Assembly: GCA_964023275.1 (NCBI GenBank)
Contig: OZ029920.1
Coordinates: forward strand, 865,254 to 929,253
Length of the DNA: 64,000 nucleotides
Direction: 5' to 3'
Source of the DNA: Norana najaformis
Taxonomy: Eukaryota; Annelida; Clitellata; Crassiclitellata; Hormogastridae
Below, one piece after another: positions 46,400 to 61,113 of the stretch. A model generated the notes under the pieces. That model did no database searches. It was not told the DNA's origin and worked only from the letters and a program-made list of their open reading frames with translations. A program made the position numbers and the translations under genes. Each line of letters starts with the position of its first letter. Positions within the stretch are counted from its first letter, which is position 1.

Positions 46400-47560
46400 G
46401 AGCACGAGACGCATTTTTGATCCAGTGCTGACTGAGTGACTCACTCACTCACTCACTGACAAGAGGTTTTCATCTTTGAAGTTCATTGTTTTTATTCTGG
46501 CCCGATGTTCACCAAGATGTCTTCATCTCATATTTTGCTGCTGGTGTTTCCTATATTTTGCTCTGTTCTTGTGATACTCTTTGAACATCGAATTCAGGTC
46601 GATGTCAGTGATCCTTTTCATGGTGCTGTGGTAGAGTTCATTTCTACCGATTATGATGAGATTCTCGTCCAGATCGCATTGTACAGTTTTCATCTTTTAT
46701 TCTCGAAATGTCATTCAGCACTTGAATGTTCTTCGAATGATTGTTTGACATAACGCGAGCGAGATTCTAGTTCGTTGAGGAGCAAGCGACCTTAGCCTAC
46801 GACAAACTTTTACTCTATTTTACCCGGCAGTGTCGATAAGACACTAGACACTACTCTGACTACATTACTAACTGCGTTCTATCTCCGAGGGTAGAGTCTC
46901 AGAGCTAATCGACTGATCTGTATGGTATCTCAAACCGGACTGACTTAGTGTAGATCCTGTCTGAGGTTCTCTCGTTCGGCGATACGTGTCGGGCCTCCAT
47001 TGGTCAATAGTTATGGAGTTATTCCGGATAGTCTATTTGATTGGACGCTAGGATTCTCTTTGTCTGAAATCTTCAGCTTTACTCAGCTCGGTCTGTCTGC
47101 GTATCTCTCTCTGACTGGTTCCGTCTTGTTCTATTGGTTCGGCGTGTCCGCTGGCTTGACGCCGTTTCGATCTGCGCCTGTATCTGTACAGGTTTGGCCT
47201 TATGTATTCTTGCCTGTCTCTGCACAGCTGTCTGATTGGGCTGGTGAGTCAGTTGTATGAAATCTAAGATTCCACTACCTGTCTGGACCAAGTAATAAAT
47301 CAGACGCCCTCCTGACTACTCGCTGACCGGGGCCGCTGATGTAAACCAGGTGTTGGTATCAGTTTTCTGCGATTAGCTGTCTTCTCTCTTCCTAACCTCC
47401 AATAACTTCTATAGTGGCTAGACTTACTGTGCGGTGTAATATACTACAATAGCCTACTCAAATTAACTTGGCTATAGTGCAATGTGCATTACTAAGCAAA
47501 GATTTCTGTCGAAAAAACATAGCTTCGTTCAGACTGAAGAACATAAAGCGTCATATTTAC
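46400..47560. other. Unrecognised spacer
   Basis: A short (CACT)n run lies at 46438-46460. Plus frames at 46505-46753 and 47000-47260 are somewhat hydrophobic but show no family motif or codon pattern I trust. Confidence 0.35.
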
Positions 47561-47564
47561 ATAC

Positions 47565-47640
47565 CCACCTAAATACATACACACATACATACATACCCAC
47601 ATAAATACATACACACATACAGACATAATATTATTATGAC
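47565..47640. repeat. (CATA)n simple repeat
   Basis: Two similar blocks of about 35 bp (CATACCCAC...AAATACATACACACATAC) built from CATA units. Confidence 0.85.
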
Positions 47641-47649
47641 CGTTTCTGG

Positions 47650-48080
47650 ATAAAAAATGGGAACTACAAATGCCGGTATAAAAGGAAAGGCCATCCTCGG
47701 GACGCTGCCCATCCAGCGACCGCGGAAAAGGCAGCGACAAGACACAGCTTTAAAACGTTACCTCGCTTAAGGAAGGGGCCAACCCTGAATCTTCATTTAA
47801 GAAAACAACATTCGGCGCAGAGGTGGTGAGGAACGAAAATAGGTGTTAAGCTGTTAGTGGCTCAGCGCTTAGTACTTGGTTGGAGTCACCCGGCTACACC
47901 AAGGAACTTACAAATTACGACCGTTGCAGCGCTTAGTGACATCTTACGGCTGTCATGGCCATCAACACTGAATATTGAACATTTTAACATCTCTAATCTG
48001 GATGTCATCGAACAACAATTTAACGAAATCGCGGCTTATTTATATAATGTAAAATCCGATTTAAAGGTGTTTAAGAGAAA
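47650..48080 (+). repeat. X repeat, core and P module
   Basis: GGCCATCCTCGGGACGCTGC, CGACCGCGGAAAAGGCAGC, then GTGGCTCAGCGCTTAG and GGTTGGAGTCACCCGGCTAC. It ends in a core (GACATCTTACGGCTGTCATGG). A reverse P box lies at 48057-48075 with a TATA-like TTTATATAA 11 bp away. Confidence 0.6.
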
Positions 48081-48560
48081 CCAAATAATGGTAATACGTC
48101 GTGTTCAGCAACAGACGCTTAGGGGATTTGGGTTCTCTGTTTAAAACGGTTATAGTCAGGTCAAGCAGGGTCGACTTTAATCACCCCGGCACCCCTCAAG
48201 AAGTCCTTGGAAACTGGGTACTGCCAATGAAGAATGATAATAATGGCCAACATTTAAAGTTTTGAGGCGCTTAATTCCATTTTTTCACATTTTAAATGCC
48301 TCATTTTTATGAAACACAAGCACCAGGTTGGATTAGAAACGTAGTAAAATGTCGATGTTAACTGTACTGGCAGCCACAAGCCGTTAAACGCTCAATTCTA
48401 TTGATAATATAAGGTCACGCTTACACACCGGTAAATCACTGTTTATATACTATATATAAAGAGACTTTCGTTCAATCGTTGGAAGCTATTGTTGAACGTT
48501 TTACTGTACACTTTAACGGCCTTTTTTGCCATAAGATGTCGTTAAATATCGAAAAAACTA
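48081..48560 (+). repeat. Spacer, then core - P - TATA - core composite
   Basis: 48081-48335 is unrecognised. A core at 48350-48390 leads to a diverged P box (48420-48436), TATATATAA about 20 bp on, TTTCGTTCAATCG, and a second core ending ATAAGATGTCGTTAAATATCG (48520-48550). Confidence 0.55.
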
Positions 48561-48639
48561 ATCGACTTTTGTTTGAAGAAGGTTGTGAGTTACTTAAAAG
48601 GCATTTTACAAATTGATACATACATACATACTTAACTAC

Positions 48640-50390
<1,751 letters not shown>

Positions 50391-50394
50391 AAGA

Positions 50395-51180
50395 TTCGCT
50401 GAAAATTGAAATCGTAATCGCAAACTCGAGATTTCTAAAGTGCTCAACGAAGCTGAGTCGCGAGAACCAGCTTATTCACAGGCGCTCAATTAAAACAAAA
50501 TCGCGAGCCAAGAGGGTTATAAATGGTTCCGGCTCAAGATCTAAGAGTCAGGCAAGCAGATAGTCAGACGACTACGGTTGATGGTGACTGAAATTGGAGC
50601 GACAAAATAGAAAAGGGGAAGAAGAAGGTTCAGGATGGAGCAGTGGAAGTGGAATTTTTCAGTCTTGTGTGAAAGACCAGTGCAGAAATTGCAAAGGATG
50701 AAGTGATGGCGAATTCGTATGATTGGTCAGATAATTGTCGTAATACTGGTGGGAGTGTATTCCAGGGGGAGGAGCAGTTATGGCTATGCAGCGATTTCTC
50801 AAAGTTTAAGAATGACGTGCGGGTAGATAGAGAAGTGTCAGGCCAGAAGAGGAGCGGGTTGAACAGAGTTGTTGGATTATAAATAAGTAACAAAATATGA
50901 TGATTTGGAGGATTCGAGTGTATTGTTGGTAAGTGATAGGACTGTGTACTCTATTTGTTCAGGTATTTTAAGCCAGTGAGTTGATCTGATAACAGGAGTT
51001 ATGTGATGGTGTTTCGAAGATTTGGTGACTACACGAGCGAGAGACTACTGGATTGCTTGAAGCCGTTTTATAAGGGTGGTGTCTGTATTCGGGAAAACTG
51101 CATTTCAGTAGTCTAGTTTTAACATGGATTATAGATGGGACGATGTTAGCTGCTATTTTGAAGTCAAGCAAAGGGCGAAT
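50395..51180 (-). mobile_element. T1 LINE 3' end with C-terminal coding remnant
   Basis: The tail (GAAATCGTAATCGC) and 3' UTR occupy 50395-50560 in reverse orientation. The minus frame from 50893 reads FWPDTSLSTRTSF, WNTLPPVLRQLSDQSYE and LVFHTRLKNS, and related text continues to 51171. This links the T1 tail to a CR1/L2-type LINE C-terminus. Confidence 0.7.
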
Positions 51181-51297
51181 TCAGTAAGTGTAATTAGTAA
51201 CTTTTTTCGTGCCGTTGTTTAATGCACAAGGCAACAACCGAGGACGCACCAAAGTAAAGTCGCAATCAGATCAATATCCAAAATATAATTCCACTAA

Positions 51298-51604
51298 TGG
51301 ACACACAAGAGCCGTAATGGACAGTGGACAGCCTTCCAACAAGAAGAAAACCAACAAAAAGTCGACAAAGGTGCCATCAACCAGTCAACAGAATCCCCTT
51401 CGCCTGCATTTGGTCTCTCAGCCATGTCGTGCTGCAGTCAGTTTAAAAAATACATACATTACCTACGGAAACAAAAATCTTAAAGGAAACGATAAGAAGA
51501 AAGAAATGAACTTATGGACAATGTCAACAACATTTTCATATCGAAGACGTCAACGGTCTTAGTTGCCATAAGATGTCGTTAAACCCATGGACAAGAAGAA
51601 GACT
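51298..51604 (+). repeat. 300-bp repeat, near-identical to 1718-2024
   Basis: See 1718-2024. The boundaries are sharp: 5' at GGACACACAAGAGCCG, preceded here by unrelated CCACTAAT. The 3' end is a core (CATAAGATGTCGTTAAACCC). Confidence 0.75.
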
Positions 51605-51760
51605 TATATATGACGGTTGAAAGGCCCGTTAAGGTCGATCTTAACGTTACATAGTGAATCGCGTAAAAAAGCTAAAAGTGGAACTCATAGCGGGTATATA
51701 AAGCTTCTGATACATCAATTTAAAGGTGTCTAATTGGAATCTAGGTTTATAGCCTTTGTT
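51605..51760 (-). repeat. P-TATA module, minus strand
   Basis: A reverse P box (51719-51736) lies 15 bp from TATATAAA (51696-51703). A core remnant lies near 51613-51645. Confidence 0.65.
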
Positions 51761-51917
51761 AGTAATTTAATAATAATAGGAGTTGAATGACATTTTCTGG
51801 ATGTCACGATCAATGTCGTAGATCTTCCATTATCTTATATTTAATTACAATTGGAAACATTCCCGAACTTAAGAGTTTTAATGATCAAGGTCATTAAAAG
51901 TCCTTCGATCTCAGGGA

Positions 51918-52510
51918 ATGCATTACAATAAATTACAAAGCATTTTCCAAGCTCTTGTAGTCTCCCGGCTTACCTATGCTCTCCCATCCTGGGGTGGTTT
52001 CCTGTCAAAAGAATTAATTCAGAGAATCGAATCCTTTTTACGCAGCGCTGTGCGTAGCGACCTTTTGAACGGTGAGAGTATTAAATTGGAAAATTATTGC
52101 GAGAAAATTGAATTGAAACTCTTTAAAAGCATCCAGGAGCCTAACCACTGTCTTCACCAGTTACTTCCAGCTAAGCTGTCACACGGTTTCACCATGCGGG
52201 AGAGGGGACATAATTTTGAATTGCCAACCTTTCACACATTGCTCCATAAAAGATCCTTTGTCGTTCGACCACTGTATAAATATAGAAAATTGTAACTTTT
52301 TCAGTAGATCAAAATATGAATTCTGCTAGATTGTCCTAATAGTTGTGGCTCTGTATTCCGAACTATTTAAACATAATTATTTTTATTAAGTTGCTATTCA
52401 GACCCTACTTTAGATTGTTCATGTCATTTATTATATTGCTGTGTGCACTGTTGTTGTAAAGTGTGGGCGTTTGACCCACGCTAATAAAAGAATACTTACT
52501 TACTTAGATC
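51918..52510 (+). pseudogene. LINE C-terminal fragment with (CTTA)n tail
   Basis: The frame of 125 codons reads VSRLTYALPSWGGFLSKELI, QRIESFLRSAVR and FHTLLHKRSFVVRPLYKYR, the C-terminus of an RT-bearing LINE polyprotein. A 200-bp 3' UTR ends in AATAAAAGAATACTTACTTACTTA. It is 5' truncated and lacks the RT. Confidence 0.8.
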
Positions 52511-53529
52511 TTGCACAATACAGACTGTCTGATGTCTTACTCAGGTTGATGTACGGAAGAGGCTAATTGAAATAACTGTGCGTTCCAAATTTAGATGCAG
52601 ACGTACCCCTCTCCCTTGTCTCCGCATTTAGGTTACTCTCTCCTTTTGGCGAACTTCTTTTATGAACGACCCCCTAGTAAAAAATACAATTTTCGTTTCG
52701 TTTTGGCCAGCCACAAGAAGTCATTAAACTCTGAATATACTAATAATGTTCACATTCTGCTTAGACACCTTTAAATCGCTCTTTCCGGTGGTATATAAAT
52801 ATCATTTCGTTAAATCGTTTTCACCTTATGTAGCCTAGGTAAAATTTGACTTCCCATATAAACTGCTCTCAAATTATACAAGTGTTTAATTTCTCTCTTG
52901 ACATAAAATTGATTTAAATATGCTGAATCATCATATCTTAACATCTGCGTTGTGGTTAGCTCCTGCACAAACGGCTATGCAGTCCGAGTCCACTTTAACT
53001 GAACTTCTTGACAGGGAAATTCCAATTTATAATCAAGAGAGTAGTAGCGTTCACACCACAGCCTTAGAATCAGGTACCAGCGGTATTGCTCAGACGAACC
53101 TCATTGGCTCCATATGCAGCGATTTGCGTAGCAATGTTCAGTGCTTAATGACATCTGTTGGCCGCAAGAGGCGCTAACGTCGACTTTACCCTTAAAGGAA
53201 CGAAATCATTCTGCACACTGCAACGATTCGCAGTAGTTCCAATGTTTAATGACGTCTTTATATTAAAGGTTAAAAGGTTGACTTCGACCTTTCCTCATAT
53301 ATGAAGTGTTCGATAACAAGTTACACGCGACTTAACAAATAATCTATATACCATGTAGAATCAAAATGATTTACATATTAGTAGAATCGAGCGTTTAATA
53401 TCTAATTGCCGCCAGGGCTGTTGATATCTAGGTTTGCCAATGCTTTTTAGTCTAACAGACGTCGACTGTACCTTCGGTTCTGTAAATGCTTCCAATTCTT
53501 ATTCTGCACATTTTTTAATATTTCTATTT
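52511..53529 (+). repeat. R3-like repeat, P-TATA module and cores
   Basis: 52530-52690 resembles 13690-13860. A core (GGCCAGCCACAAGAAGTCATT) at 52707 precedes a P box (52761-52777), with TATATAAAT 14 bp on and TCATTTCGTTAAATCGTTT. Minus cores lie at about 53148-53185, 53240-53300 and 53395-53430. The 85-codon frame at 52920-53177 is not a recognised protein. Confidence 0.5.
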
Positions 53530-54744
<1,215 letters not shown>

Positions 54745-57489
54745 ATGACCGCGGGAGAACAAATTACTGTAAGACAACTGAAAGACTTAACTGAGTGCTC
54801 AATTTGCACCGATGTATTTACGGATCCAAGAATGTTGCCATGCACTCATACCTTCTGTTTTCAATGTCTCAGTCGAACTAGAGAAGCGATAAACAAGAAA
54901 CGAGGAGACAAGATGCCTTGTCCGTTGTGTAGAAAGGAGTTCATTATTCCAGTGGAAGGCATGACTGGACTGCAGGAAAATTTTTTCATGGAATATCTGA
55001 TACAAGTGACGACGGACTTGGAACAAAGTAACACAGCCACTCCCTGTGATATCTGCAAAATGGATAAAACGACCGACGCAACAAACATTCCTGAAGCTAC
55101 TGTGCAATGCATAGATTGTCAACATAAGTACTGTGATGACTGTTCAAAACAGCATCTAATGGACCAACTGAGCAAAACTCACCGAACTGTGACAATCGGA
55201 ACCAAAACAAATGAAGGCACTGGGCCAACATTTCAAGCAAAATATTGCACCAAACACACTCAAAAACCATTAGACTACTATTGCGCCAACTGCGAGGAAA
55301 TCGTCTGTGTCTCGTGTTTTGGTGAAAGTCACAAATCACACGATAGCAAAGATGTCGCCACAGTCGACGAAGAATTTCGCTATAAGTTAAAAAAGAATAC
55401 TTGGAAGATGTCAAGCTACACAGACGAAATGTTGTCAGTGAGGAAGAATGTGGAACAGAAAAAAACAAAGTTCCTAAATGGCATTTCCAAGAAAGAATAT
55501 GCAATTCGTAAAAGAAGTTTTGAGCTTCAGTATATGATAGACAAACACACAAAAACTCTGTTAGCGGAACTGCATCAGGCGAAACAAAGGTTTTTAAAGG
55601 AATTGGAGCACACAATTGAAGACATAGACAGATGCTGCACACTATTAACAAGTTTTGGGGCTTACTGTACTCAGCTAAGCTCTATAGGATCGGCCATCGA
55701 CATCTGTAGTTGTTTCGATGGAGTCACGAGGAGAGCAGTTGAGTTGGATAAGGAACATGAGGCATTCATTGGACGACCATATGAATCTATCGAAGTTTCT
55801 TTCGAGGCTACAGATCTACAGGAAATGCTATCGAAGTCGAACAACAACATTGTTGGTCGGATTCAAGGCAAGTAGTTGCTAGGAATGTTTTTGAATTTAG
55901 CTAGTCTATAATTATTAAATAATGAATTTCACTGAAACGATAGGTGGCAATAGATAAGTGATAGTAAGAATAGTGTGTTATTTTGTCTCCTGGTTAAAGC
56001 GATTGACAAAATCGCAGGCTTCTTGGCTAATTAAACCAATTTTTAAAGCCCATATATTTAAAAAACACCGATATTAATAATCATCGTCATCATCCTTTTC
56101 ATGATAACAAATTAATTGTCACTGCTTTGTCAGAAATATGTGCTACAAGAGAAAGTACATATCTCGAAACTCCTTGCAGAGAATATTTTTAAGAGCCAAA
56201 AGAACTTTCTGGTAGAAAACTTTGCTATGTTTGAGCCTTATGCTCAACATTGCTTCGGTAGAAGGAAGTTCCAGTTGTAGAGGATAAGTTTGTTTTACCC
56301 GGGAATGTGTCATAAGCTAAACGTTCGTCAGTTGTATAAAGTCAAAATGCAATACTCTCAGATATTACAATATTTCTATATATAGGGGCTACATAAGATT
56401 TTTAGTCAGACGGTAGACTGGATGTCTTCACTGAAATGGAAAAACAGCTAATGTCATATTTGTTTAAGATAGTCACATGTTTGATACGTGATTAGCCTTA
56501 GAAATGAGGAAATGAATAGATGTCGAGTTCATGCATCAATCAATTATCATTGTCTATTTGTTTTCACAGTTGAAACAGAAACCACTACACATTTTGAGAA
56601 CAATGCAATAGTCATGGGGTTATGTGATGGCAACTCCATAACAAACGACCTCGTCCAAATAAATCTACATCGTCCAAATGAAATTTTCCATATACAGAAA
56701 ATACCGACTGAAATGCAGAATGAAGCCACAGCCACCGTTTACTGTAACACGGTGTACAGCACAGGAATAGGGGACAATAAAGATGAAATCTGGAAATACA
56801 ACTTGGCTTCCGGTTGGATGAAATGCGCTTCTTTAGTTCAAGGCCGACGTAGACACAGCGCAGCGTTTATCGATGAAATATTGTACATCTGTGGAGGATA
56901 TATGGATGATGATGAAAGAGTTCTAGACAGTGTGGAAGCCTGCAACGCAGTCACCAACAAATGCTCCACAGTTGGGAAGCTGGTTCACTGTGTCCAGCAT
57001 TCAGGCAACTGTGTTCCATTCAAGACTTCGCTCTATATTTTTGGTGGTGGCGATAAAGATAACTATGCGCTGAAAAGCGTTCAAGTGTACAACACAAAAC
57101 TGAACACATGCACTCTCCTTTCGAAACCAATGCCACGTCATTGTAGCTTGATGAGAGCTGTACTTTGGGAGGCAACCGCTATTTTAGTTGGCCACGACAC
57201 TTCTTTTATATTTAACTTTGAGAAAGAGACATGGCAAAAAAGAAAACAGTTTAAGGCCGACGTTTTACATTTTGGTCTGATTCTTGAGGATGAACGACTA
57301 TTTGTCATCGGAGGAGGAGTTACAGAAAAGGAAAAAGATGGTAGCAGGACATGGAATTGCAGAGATGACATTAAGTTTGTCCCACTTATGAAATTCCTGA
57401 ACGACAAAACAAGCGAGTGGAAGATTCATTCGAAGTTGCGAAAACCAACTCTAGTACAGTCTTATGCAAAACTGAGGTTGCTTGTCTAG
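54745..57489 (+). CDS. RING/B-box/coiled-coil/Kelch protein, copy 4 (intact, most divergent)
   Basis: Exons 54745-55867 and 56570-57489 join in phase 1 (G/TT makes Val) and predict 680 residues. The RING has Cys18, 21, 33, His35, Cys38, 41, 59, 62. B-box 1 runs Cys101 to His146. B-box 2 has Cys168, His171, Cys180, 183, 188, 191, His196 and His199. A coiled coil spans about 205-330. The Kelch-type propeller from about 390 carries IWKYNLASGW, LYICGG, LYIFGGG and LFVIGGG. All zinc ligands are present, so an active E3 ligase is plausible. I start at MTAGEQ because it aligns with MSEAGHQ of the paralogues; the region before it is probably untranslated. The gene points opposite to copies 1-3 and lacks the TAATGTAATC-rich intron text they share. 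Confidence 0.85.
55868..56569 (+). other. 702-bp GC-AG intron of copy 4
   Basis: The donor is CAAG/GCAAGT where copies 1-3 have AAAG/GTAAA. The acceptor is TTTGTTTTCACAG. Without splicing, the RING frame ends at a TAG eight bases after the donor. Confidence 0.7.
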
Positions 57490-57665
57490 CAGCAAATCAG
57501 AGAGATCTATTTTAACTGAAGACGTTCTTTAGCAATTTCGTACGGCCAAATTTAGACAGTAAAAATTCGCGTTGAGGCAATGTTTAGAGAAAAAAAACTA
57601 ATACAGTTATGTATTGGGCCTATATGCTTTTCGTTTGATTTGCGACTGTCTGAGAAAGTTGGAAA

Positions 57666-57671
57666 AATAAA
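57666..57671 (+). terminator. Candidate polyadenylation signal AATAAA, copy 4
   Basis: AATAAA lies 177 bp beyond the stop codon, about the same 3'UTR length as in copies 1 and 2. Confidence 0.45.
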
Positions 57672-58335
57672 TTTGCGAGAAACGCTTTCTGAAGGCAAGT
57701 AGACATAGTATGAATCATAATGCGTTATTTGCATATCTACAGTATATTCCTTGTTGCGTTAGCTATTGAACAGTAAGTCCGTACGCAGAGTTTCCCTGTA
57801 AAGGTATTTTTATTTTATTATGCCTTGCCACAAAAACTTTAAATTAGCATGTACTCTGGTGCCCTACTCATTTGTTTAAATCAATTACTATGCAAGTTAC
57901 CGAGTCAGGTAAATATTCGCCTATTATAATTTAGCCGAAGAACGAAAAATTGCTTTAAAAAGTGCGCCATTTAGTATGGTGCCGAGGCTGATAATATGAA
58001 GCAGTCCAGTGGAGAGGAATTCTAGCAAGGCCAATCGATTTCTACTGTACATTCATTTACAAATATTTGACGCAGCTGTTAGTGGCAGCGATTGGTCCAT
58101 AAATCCATGCGATACATTAAGACGTATCGATAGTATGTCATGACCAACCGTGTCAACATCTGATACCGGCCCGTAGTTGTTGACATCTTCATAGACCACT
58201 CCCGCCTTCTTCAATGTTGGCCCTGTGACAGCACGCTTTTGACTGGTTGGTAAGACTACCTCCATGAGCTACGCATTACAGAGCAGTACCAGAAAAGGCA
58301 GCACGACGTCGATAAACTCATAGTGCGCTATGTAT
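57672..58335. other. Downstream spacer with an orphan 3'-flank segment
   Basis: 57990-58090 (GCAGTCCAGTGGAGAGGAAT onward) resembles the 3' flanks of copies 1 (4165-4270) and 2 (29725-29815) in the plus orientation seen there. That is inverted relative to copy 4. The rest is unrecognised. Confidence 0.45.
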
Positions 58336-58339
58336 AATT

Positions 58340-58715
58340 TCGGAGGAAAGCGATTTAAGGGTGTCTAAACGTGCCTCTTATCAGGTCATTGTAGGAGTGA
58401 GTTAAGCGACATCTTGTGACTGACATAAACAAAATCCAAATCAATCAGATTAGTATATTTTCTTAGTTCGGACATGTGCACCGAAAGAGTGGAGACTTAC
58501 TAGAGAAAGTTATCATCCAAGGCACAATTCCTGGATTCCTAAAACGACAATGAGTCGACAATTCGTCAACAGAATTATTTATTGTTTGATCAGTTAGTGA
58601 AATAGAAAAGGGAGAGAAGCAGGTGGAACAGAATTGTTCGTGGTCCAGCCAATCTTCACCTCGAGGACAATAGCCCACACCTTGTATTTTAATTAATACG
58701 TGAATTATTCAAAAA
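58340..58715. repeat. Reverse P module, core and LINE-like scrap
   Basis: A reverse P box lies at 58348-58366 and a core remnant at 58403-58425. Text at 58465-58540 (GGACATGTGCACCGAAAGAG, then GAAAGTTATCATCCAAGGCAC) recalls the FGHIMRK...GDCLEKEIMQGT segment of the LINE at 32924-34483. Confidence 0.45.
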
Positions 58716-59212
58716 TAGCGTTTTTATTTAAAAGCACATTTTGAAACGCACAATTTCCCTAGTGTGATGTCTGTGCTGATGAATACGATGTGATTTGCCC
58801 ATTTCTATGATTTGTTTGATTTTGTGGTACATATTGTTGGCGAAATTAAGATCGATGATAAACATGTTGAATTATAAGCTTCGAGTGTTACTCCGCTACT
58901 GCAGTTTTTGTAGGCGCCATTCCCAAGACTGGAAAAAGGAGGAAGGAGGGTTATACCAGTCATCTTTACTTTTACACAGCATCGTTACAAAAAAAACATT
59001 ACTATACTTATAAGAAACCGTTTAATGTTTGGCTTTGCACCAGATGTGGTTTTTGTGTGCAAGAGTTACTGTAAGTGGTCGTCCACGGCCCTCAGCAGCT
59101 CCAAGATATCGCTAAGCGCTCGATGCTCTAAAATGTCGGATATGTTTAGACACCTTTAAATTATTATACCAAAATAATATATATTTGTATCTCTCACTTT
59201 CGTTCAATCTAA

Positions 59213-59324
59213 ACTCCGCCACTGCCTTGTTTGGGGGTAGTGCCAGTCCCAAGCCTGGATAAAGGAGGAGGGCGACGGCAACGGCCTTTGATGCCATAAG
59301 CTGTCGTTAAACACTGGAACTACT
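59213..59324 (+). mobile_element. 112-bp D-C unit with target-site duplication
   Basis: Flanked by CGTTCAATCTAA at 59201-59212 and 59325-59336. It runs from ACTCCGCCACTGCC to CACTGGAACTACT. Confidence 0.8.
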
Positions 59325-59336
59325 CGTTCAATCTAA

Positions 59337-59460
59337 CTTCGCCACTGCCTTGCTTGGGGTAGTGCCAGTCCCAAGCCTGGATAAAGAAGGAGGGCGACGG
59401 CAACGGCCTTTGATGCCATAAGCTGTCGTTAAACGGAGGAACTACTTGCCACTGCCTTGA
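59337..59460 (+). mobile_element. D-C unit and partial third D
   Basis: A second D-C follows directly (to about 59445, GGAGGAACTACT), then a stub TGCCACTGCCTTGATTT. Confidence 0.65.
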
Positions 59461-59694
59461 TTTAATTCTTTCCACGGCCTTGTCATTCATGAGTCGTTAA
59501 ACGCAGATTTTTGTTAAGTTTTGGTTAAACACCTTTAATCGTTATATCTACTTTAATTTGTTCTACTGGTGTAAATCAAAACTCCGCCACTGCCTTGTTT
59601 TGGGGTAGTGCCAGTCCCAAGCCTGGATAAAGGAGGCGGGCGACGGTAACGGCCTTTGATACAATAAGCTGTCGTGAAACTGAGGAACTACTAC
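59461..59694 (+). mobile_element. Core, P box and third D-C unit
   Basis: A core remnant (CACGGCCTTGTCATTCATGAG) and a P box (59524-59540) precede D-C at 59579-59694, which ends GAGGAACTACTACT. Confidence 0.65.
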
Positions 59695-60484
59695 TTTCGT
59701 TCAATCCGACCGACAGGCCACGGCTGACACAATATAAGCGAAAATCGACTTCAACGGCTCTGGCAGCCAAAAGATAGCGTTAAAAATGGTAACTAATTAA
59801 CTGACATGGCAGCGAAACTGCACTCAAAGCGTTGATTTTATATAGTGCTCGCATATATTTGTGTGTATTGTGATGCAGTGTTTTTGTGTAGCGTTGAAAA
59901 ATTTATGAGATTTATATTTTTAAAAAATGCCTACTTTGAACCTCCTCCGTGTCCCGTACACCCGTTTGGGATTACTCACCCCATTCCCTTTGCGAAAGTC
60001 CACGATCCAACGGAATACTAGTCTGGGCGAGACTACTGATCTTGCTGGGCTATCTGTGCTGGGGGTGGAGTATTTACTTCGGAGATGCTGCGCCCTGCAA
60101 AGGAACTCTCAACAGACCGAACGCCATTCAGAATTCTGTCTGACTGAAGTCCGTGTTGAAGGTAAAGTCTGTCCCGAATAACTACATAATCAGTACTTTG
60201 CATAACCCCTTCTTCTGTCTGCATTTGTCCACATATGGGTGACTCCACCATCCCCTATTCGAGGATGGCCTTAATGGATAAACCCCATTCATTCCTTACT
60301 TTAGCTCAATCGCTAATCCACGGGCTTTTCAGCAGGTAGGGTTAGATGACCGTCAAAAGCAATGGCAGACACAAGTTGTCGTCAAATACTGGGTACTGTT
60401 GACAAATTCAGGTTACATTTAGACATCTTTAAAGCGTCTACCCAGACGTTGTATATAAATATTCATCGATTTCGTTGGATAGAA

Positions 60485-61085
60485 CAAATTTTTATTTTGG
60501 TGTAAAGAACACTCGACTTAATGGCCCTGGAGGCCACAAGATATTAGTAATCAACATGCACACTGGAGTATGATCGCGTATGTGTATGTGTGTGAGAGAG
60601 ATAGTTTGTCTGTGTACGTATGCATTTGTGTGTGAACATGTCACAGAATAATCAGCTGTACTAGGCTATTAGATACTTTTCAAACGTGTTATTCTCTTGC
60701 AAGACATTTCATTTACACTTAATTAACGCAGCCACTGCTTTTATTTGGTTGGTGCCAGACCCGAAGCCTGGATGAAGGTTGAGGGCGACACTAATCATCT
60801 TCTTTATGATACAGCGTCACTAGAAAGAAACTGATCAAATTAACATATGCCTTAACAACAAACCAGGCATCGAACAACAATTAACAAAGTAAGAAAGGCT
60901 CTGGAGACAATTGATGTTCAAAGAAAACTTCATTAATTGTTGTCAACAACTTTTGATCTCCGAGAGCAACGTTAAACCTTGGAACTGATTGACAGCTGAT
61001 TCAAAGCTTTGGATTCACCACCGACTGATTAGAAAATGGCGCAAAGGAAATTTAACTGCTGCAGTGTTAACCTACAGACAGTCCA
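60485..61085 (+). repeat. Core, D-E unit and spacer
   Basis: A core lies at 60510-60545 and a D-E unit at 60730-60835 (GCCACTGCTTTTATTTGG to TTCTTTATGATACAGCGTC). The remainder is unrecognised. Confidence 0.5.
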
Positions 61086-61113
61086 GTGTGTGTGTGTGTG
61101 TGTGTGTGTGTGT
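61086..61113. repeat. (GT)n microsatellite
   Basis: About 14 GT units. Confidence 0.9.

Larger units (their letters stand above)
58720..60480 (+). repeat. Segmental duplication, copy B (partner 18630-20260)
   Basis: Same landmark order as copy A. It differs by about 480 bp of D-C units and related sequence between two TTTCGTTCAATC copies (59199 and 59695), where copy A has a single TTTCGTTCATTT. It also lacks the T2 tail. A P box lies at 59146-59162 and another at about 60418. Confidence 0.75.

Noticed and set aside
46505..47260. Hydrophobic plus frames as a membrane protein gene
   Set aside because: No ATG-supported continuous frame, no splice logic and no family motif.
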